A stretch of 7,011 nucleotides of DNA, taken from the NCBI RefSeq assembly GCF_020216685.1, contig NZ_JAIWNS010000230.1, forward strand, positions 1-7,011, in the 5' to 3' direction. The notes below the pieces were generated by a model that saw nothing but the letters and a program-made list of their open reading frames with translations, did not search any database and was not told where the DNA came from. Shown here piece after piece: positions 6,045 through 7,011 of the stretch. The stretch is from Methanospirillum hungatei (lineage in GTDB: Archaea > Halobacteriota > Methanomicrobia > Methanomicrobiales > Methanospirillaceae). Positions within the stretch are counted from its first letter, which is position 1, and each line of letters begins with the position of its first letter. The position numbers and the translations under genes are program-made.

Positions 6045-6105
6045 TCTCCTGATACTTGGTTTATTCATTCATAAACTTACCCCTGTCGGTTGGCATATCA
6101 GGAGA
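6045..6105 (-). promoter_or_regulatory. Inverted repeat that can mask the cheW ribosome binding site
   Basis: TCTCCTGATA (6045-6054) and TATCAGGAGA (6096-6105) are perfect 10-nt inverted copies separated by 41 nt. In the cheW mRNA the downstream arm reads TATCAGGAGA and contains the AGGAG of the ribosome binding site, so pairing would hide it. The loop holds a 3-codon reading frame (6061-6072). Confidence 0.55.
6061..6072 (-). other. Three-codon upstream reading frame (Met-Asn-Glu) in the cheW leader
   Basis: The minus strand reads ATG AAT GAA TAA, with GGGG about 9 nt before the ATG. It sits in the loop of the inverted repeat at 6045-6105, in front of the cheW ribosome binding site. So short a frame can arise by chance; it is listed because of its position. 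Confidence 0.25.
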
Positions 6106-6127
6106 ACGGACATACCAGAGGAAGGTA

Positions 6128-6155
6128 CATAAATCCTGAAGCAACCGGATTTAAA
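6128..6155. promoter_or_regulatory. Candidate divergent promoter elements between cheW and the receiver gene
   Basis: The 229-nt gap (6036-6264) must serve both directions. TTTAAA at 6150-6155 is symmetrical and could act either way, giving starts near 6127 (cheW) or 6178 (plus-strand gene). TTTATG on the minus strand at 6128-6133 would give a cheW start near 6105. For the plus-strand gene, ACATAAA near 6228-6234 would give an almost leaderless mRNA, which would suit its missing ribosome binding site. None is decisive. Confidence 0.3.
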
Positions 6156-6264
6156 CAATCAGACCGCAAATGAAGCGATCTTACAGGATTATGCAGAGCA
6201 CTGAGAAAATTCCTTATCATCACAGGACATAAACCTCATCAATTATCCCCCGGACACGAGATAT

Positions 6265-6987
6265 ATGCATACCTCCTTACGCACCCCATCAGATATTTTA
6301 AAGATACTCCTTGTTGATGACGAGGATGTGGTTCTGCATGCTACCCGTGAGTATCTGAAGACATGTTTCTCTTTTGATGCTGATATCACAGCATCAGGAT
6401 CCTCCGCCCTTGCCAGACTTTCAGAAAACGAGTACGATGCCATCATTGCCGATTATGAGATGGAATCAATGAGCGGACTGGATCTCCTCAGCGCAATCAG
6501 GGAACGCGGGGATGATACACCATTTATTATATTCACCGGAAAGGGGAGGGAGGAGGTTGTAATCGAGGCATTTGAACGCGGTGCCGAGGGGTATGCTCAG
6601 AAAGGCGGTGAAATTCGATCCCAGTTTGCAGAACTGGCCCAAAAGGTAAGGGCCGCAGTATTCAGTACACGATCGGCACGGGCAGTTCATGAACAGGATG
6701 CAAGACACCGGATACTCTTTGAAACGATGGGGCAGGGAGTGATATACCAGGACAGGGACGGTACAATTATCGAAGCAAACCGGAAACTTCAGCTCCCCTC
6801 CAGCATCACCAGGCACGATATCTTAAATTCACTTGGCGGGCTTCTCCTCTTCCTTGATAGTATTCCACGATCAGATCTCCCGCCCATTGTCAGAGAAAAC
6901 CTCAACCGGATTGAGGCATACGCACTGACGATTCAAAAACAGATCGAATTCACCCATGATTATCAGGTTTTGAGGCATACGCACTGA
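6265..6987 (+). CDS. Receiver-domain protein with PAS stub and histidine box; 3' end disrupted by a duplication
   Basis: Residues 12-130 form a response-regulator receiver domain: acidic D18/D19, phosphoacceptor D63 (AIIADYEM), T91 (FTGKGREEV) and K113 (YAQKGGE). From 148 (RILFETMGQGVIYQDRDGTIIEAN) it begins like a PAS domain, but this breaks off after about 25 residues. It then joins SSITRHDILNSLGGLLLFLD (179-198), the histidine box of Methanomicrobiales-type kinases, with H184 as the likely phosphorylated residue. The remaining stretch to HDYQVL (about 235) is the usual dimerisation region. The frame ends at TGA 6985-6987 only because bases 6911-6952 recur at 6970-7011 in another frame; an ATP-binding kinase domain would be expected to follow. 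The ATG at 6265 is the only in-frame start, and no good ribosome binding site precedes it. As written it cannot be an active kinase. It may be a phospho-relay protein, a broken gene, or an assembly error. Confidence 0.8.
   Translation: MHTSLRTPSDILKILLVDDEDVVLHATREYLKTCFSFDADITASGSSALARLSENEYDAIIADYEMESMSGLDLLSAIRERGDDTPFIIFTGKGREEVVIEAFERGAEGYAQKGGEIRSQFAELAQKVRAAVFSTRSARAVHEQDARHRILFETMGQGVIYQDRDGTIIEANRKLQLPSSITRHDILNSLGGLLLFLDSIPRSDLPPIVRENLNRIEAYALTIQKQIEFTHDYQVLRHTH
6911..6952 (+). repeat. 42-nt direct repeat, copy 1
   Basis: Starts TTGAGGCATACGCACTGACG and is identical base for base to 6970-7011, offset by 59 nt. This copy is read in frame as IEAYALTIQKQIEF, which fits the protein family. 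Confidence 0.9.
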
Positions 6988-7011
6988 CGATTCAAAAACA
7001 GATCGAATTCA
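6970..7011 (+). repeat. 42-nt direct repeat, copy 2, running to the window end
   Basis: An exact copy of 6911-6952 that ends only because the sequence ends, so its true length is unknown. The 59-nt offset is not a multiple of three, and it brings an ACGCACTGA into frame, closing the receiver/histidine-box gene. Confidence 0.9.

Noticed and set aside
6036..6068. Longer cheW start at the ATG 6068
   Set aside because: The added 11 codons contain the strong AGGAG site serving the ATG at 6035.

Overview
The window looks like chromosomal DNA from a hydrogenotrophic, formate-using methanogenic archaeon, most likely Methanomicrobiales (Methanospirillum-like). This placement is inferred from four things. 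The formate dehydrogenase is of the two-subunit, F420-linked type. The receiver domain has the 'PFIIFTGKGREEV' wording and is followed by a 'SITRHDILN' histidine box, a style common in that order. The promoters have archaeal TATA/BRE form, and minus-strand genes are followed by short T-tracts. No database search was possible, so the genus is a guess.

Layout. Positions 1-909 (+) hold the 3' part of a Schlafen/AlbA_2-type regulator with a GHKL ATPase-like domain; its start lies outside the window. It converges on the fdhA-fdhB operon (4175-933, minus), in which the fdhA stop directly abuts the fdhB ATG. A 539-nt gene-free stretch (4176-4714) carries the fdhA promoter region, a strong inverted repeat at the predicted transcription start, and other dyads. 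Next come a small TPR protein (5101-4715, minus), a 364-nt gene-free stretch, and a CheW-like protein (6035-5466, minus). A 229-nt divergent intergenic region separates cheW from a plus-strand receiver/histidine-box protein (6265-6987). That last reading frame is closed by a 59-bp-offset duplication whose second copy runs to the last base of the window.

How the genes relate. FdhA oxidises formate to CO2 and FdhB passes the electrons to coenzyme F420, which supplies reductant for methanogenesis. CheW and the receiver/kinase-like protein are signalling parts. No receptor, CheA or archaellum gene is present, so their link to formate metabolism is only one of neighbourhood.

The most interesting signals lie outside the genes. 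They are overlapping, mutually exclusive inverted repeats in front of fdhA; a 10-bp inverted repeat able to mask the cheW ribosome binding site, with a 3-codon reading frame in its loop; a 14-nt element repeated about 80 nt downstream of two minus-strand stop codons; and an apparent loss of most of a PAS domain, plus a duplication or assembly artefact, in the last gene. I saw no CRISPR array, tRNA, rRNA or insertion sequence, and no clearly new multi-gene system.
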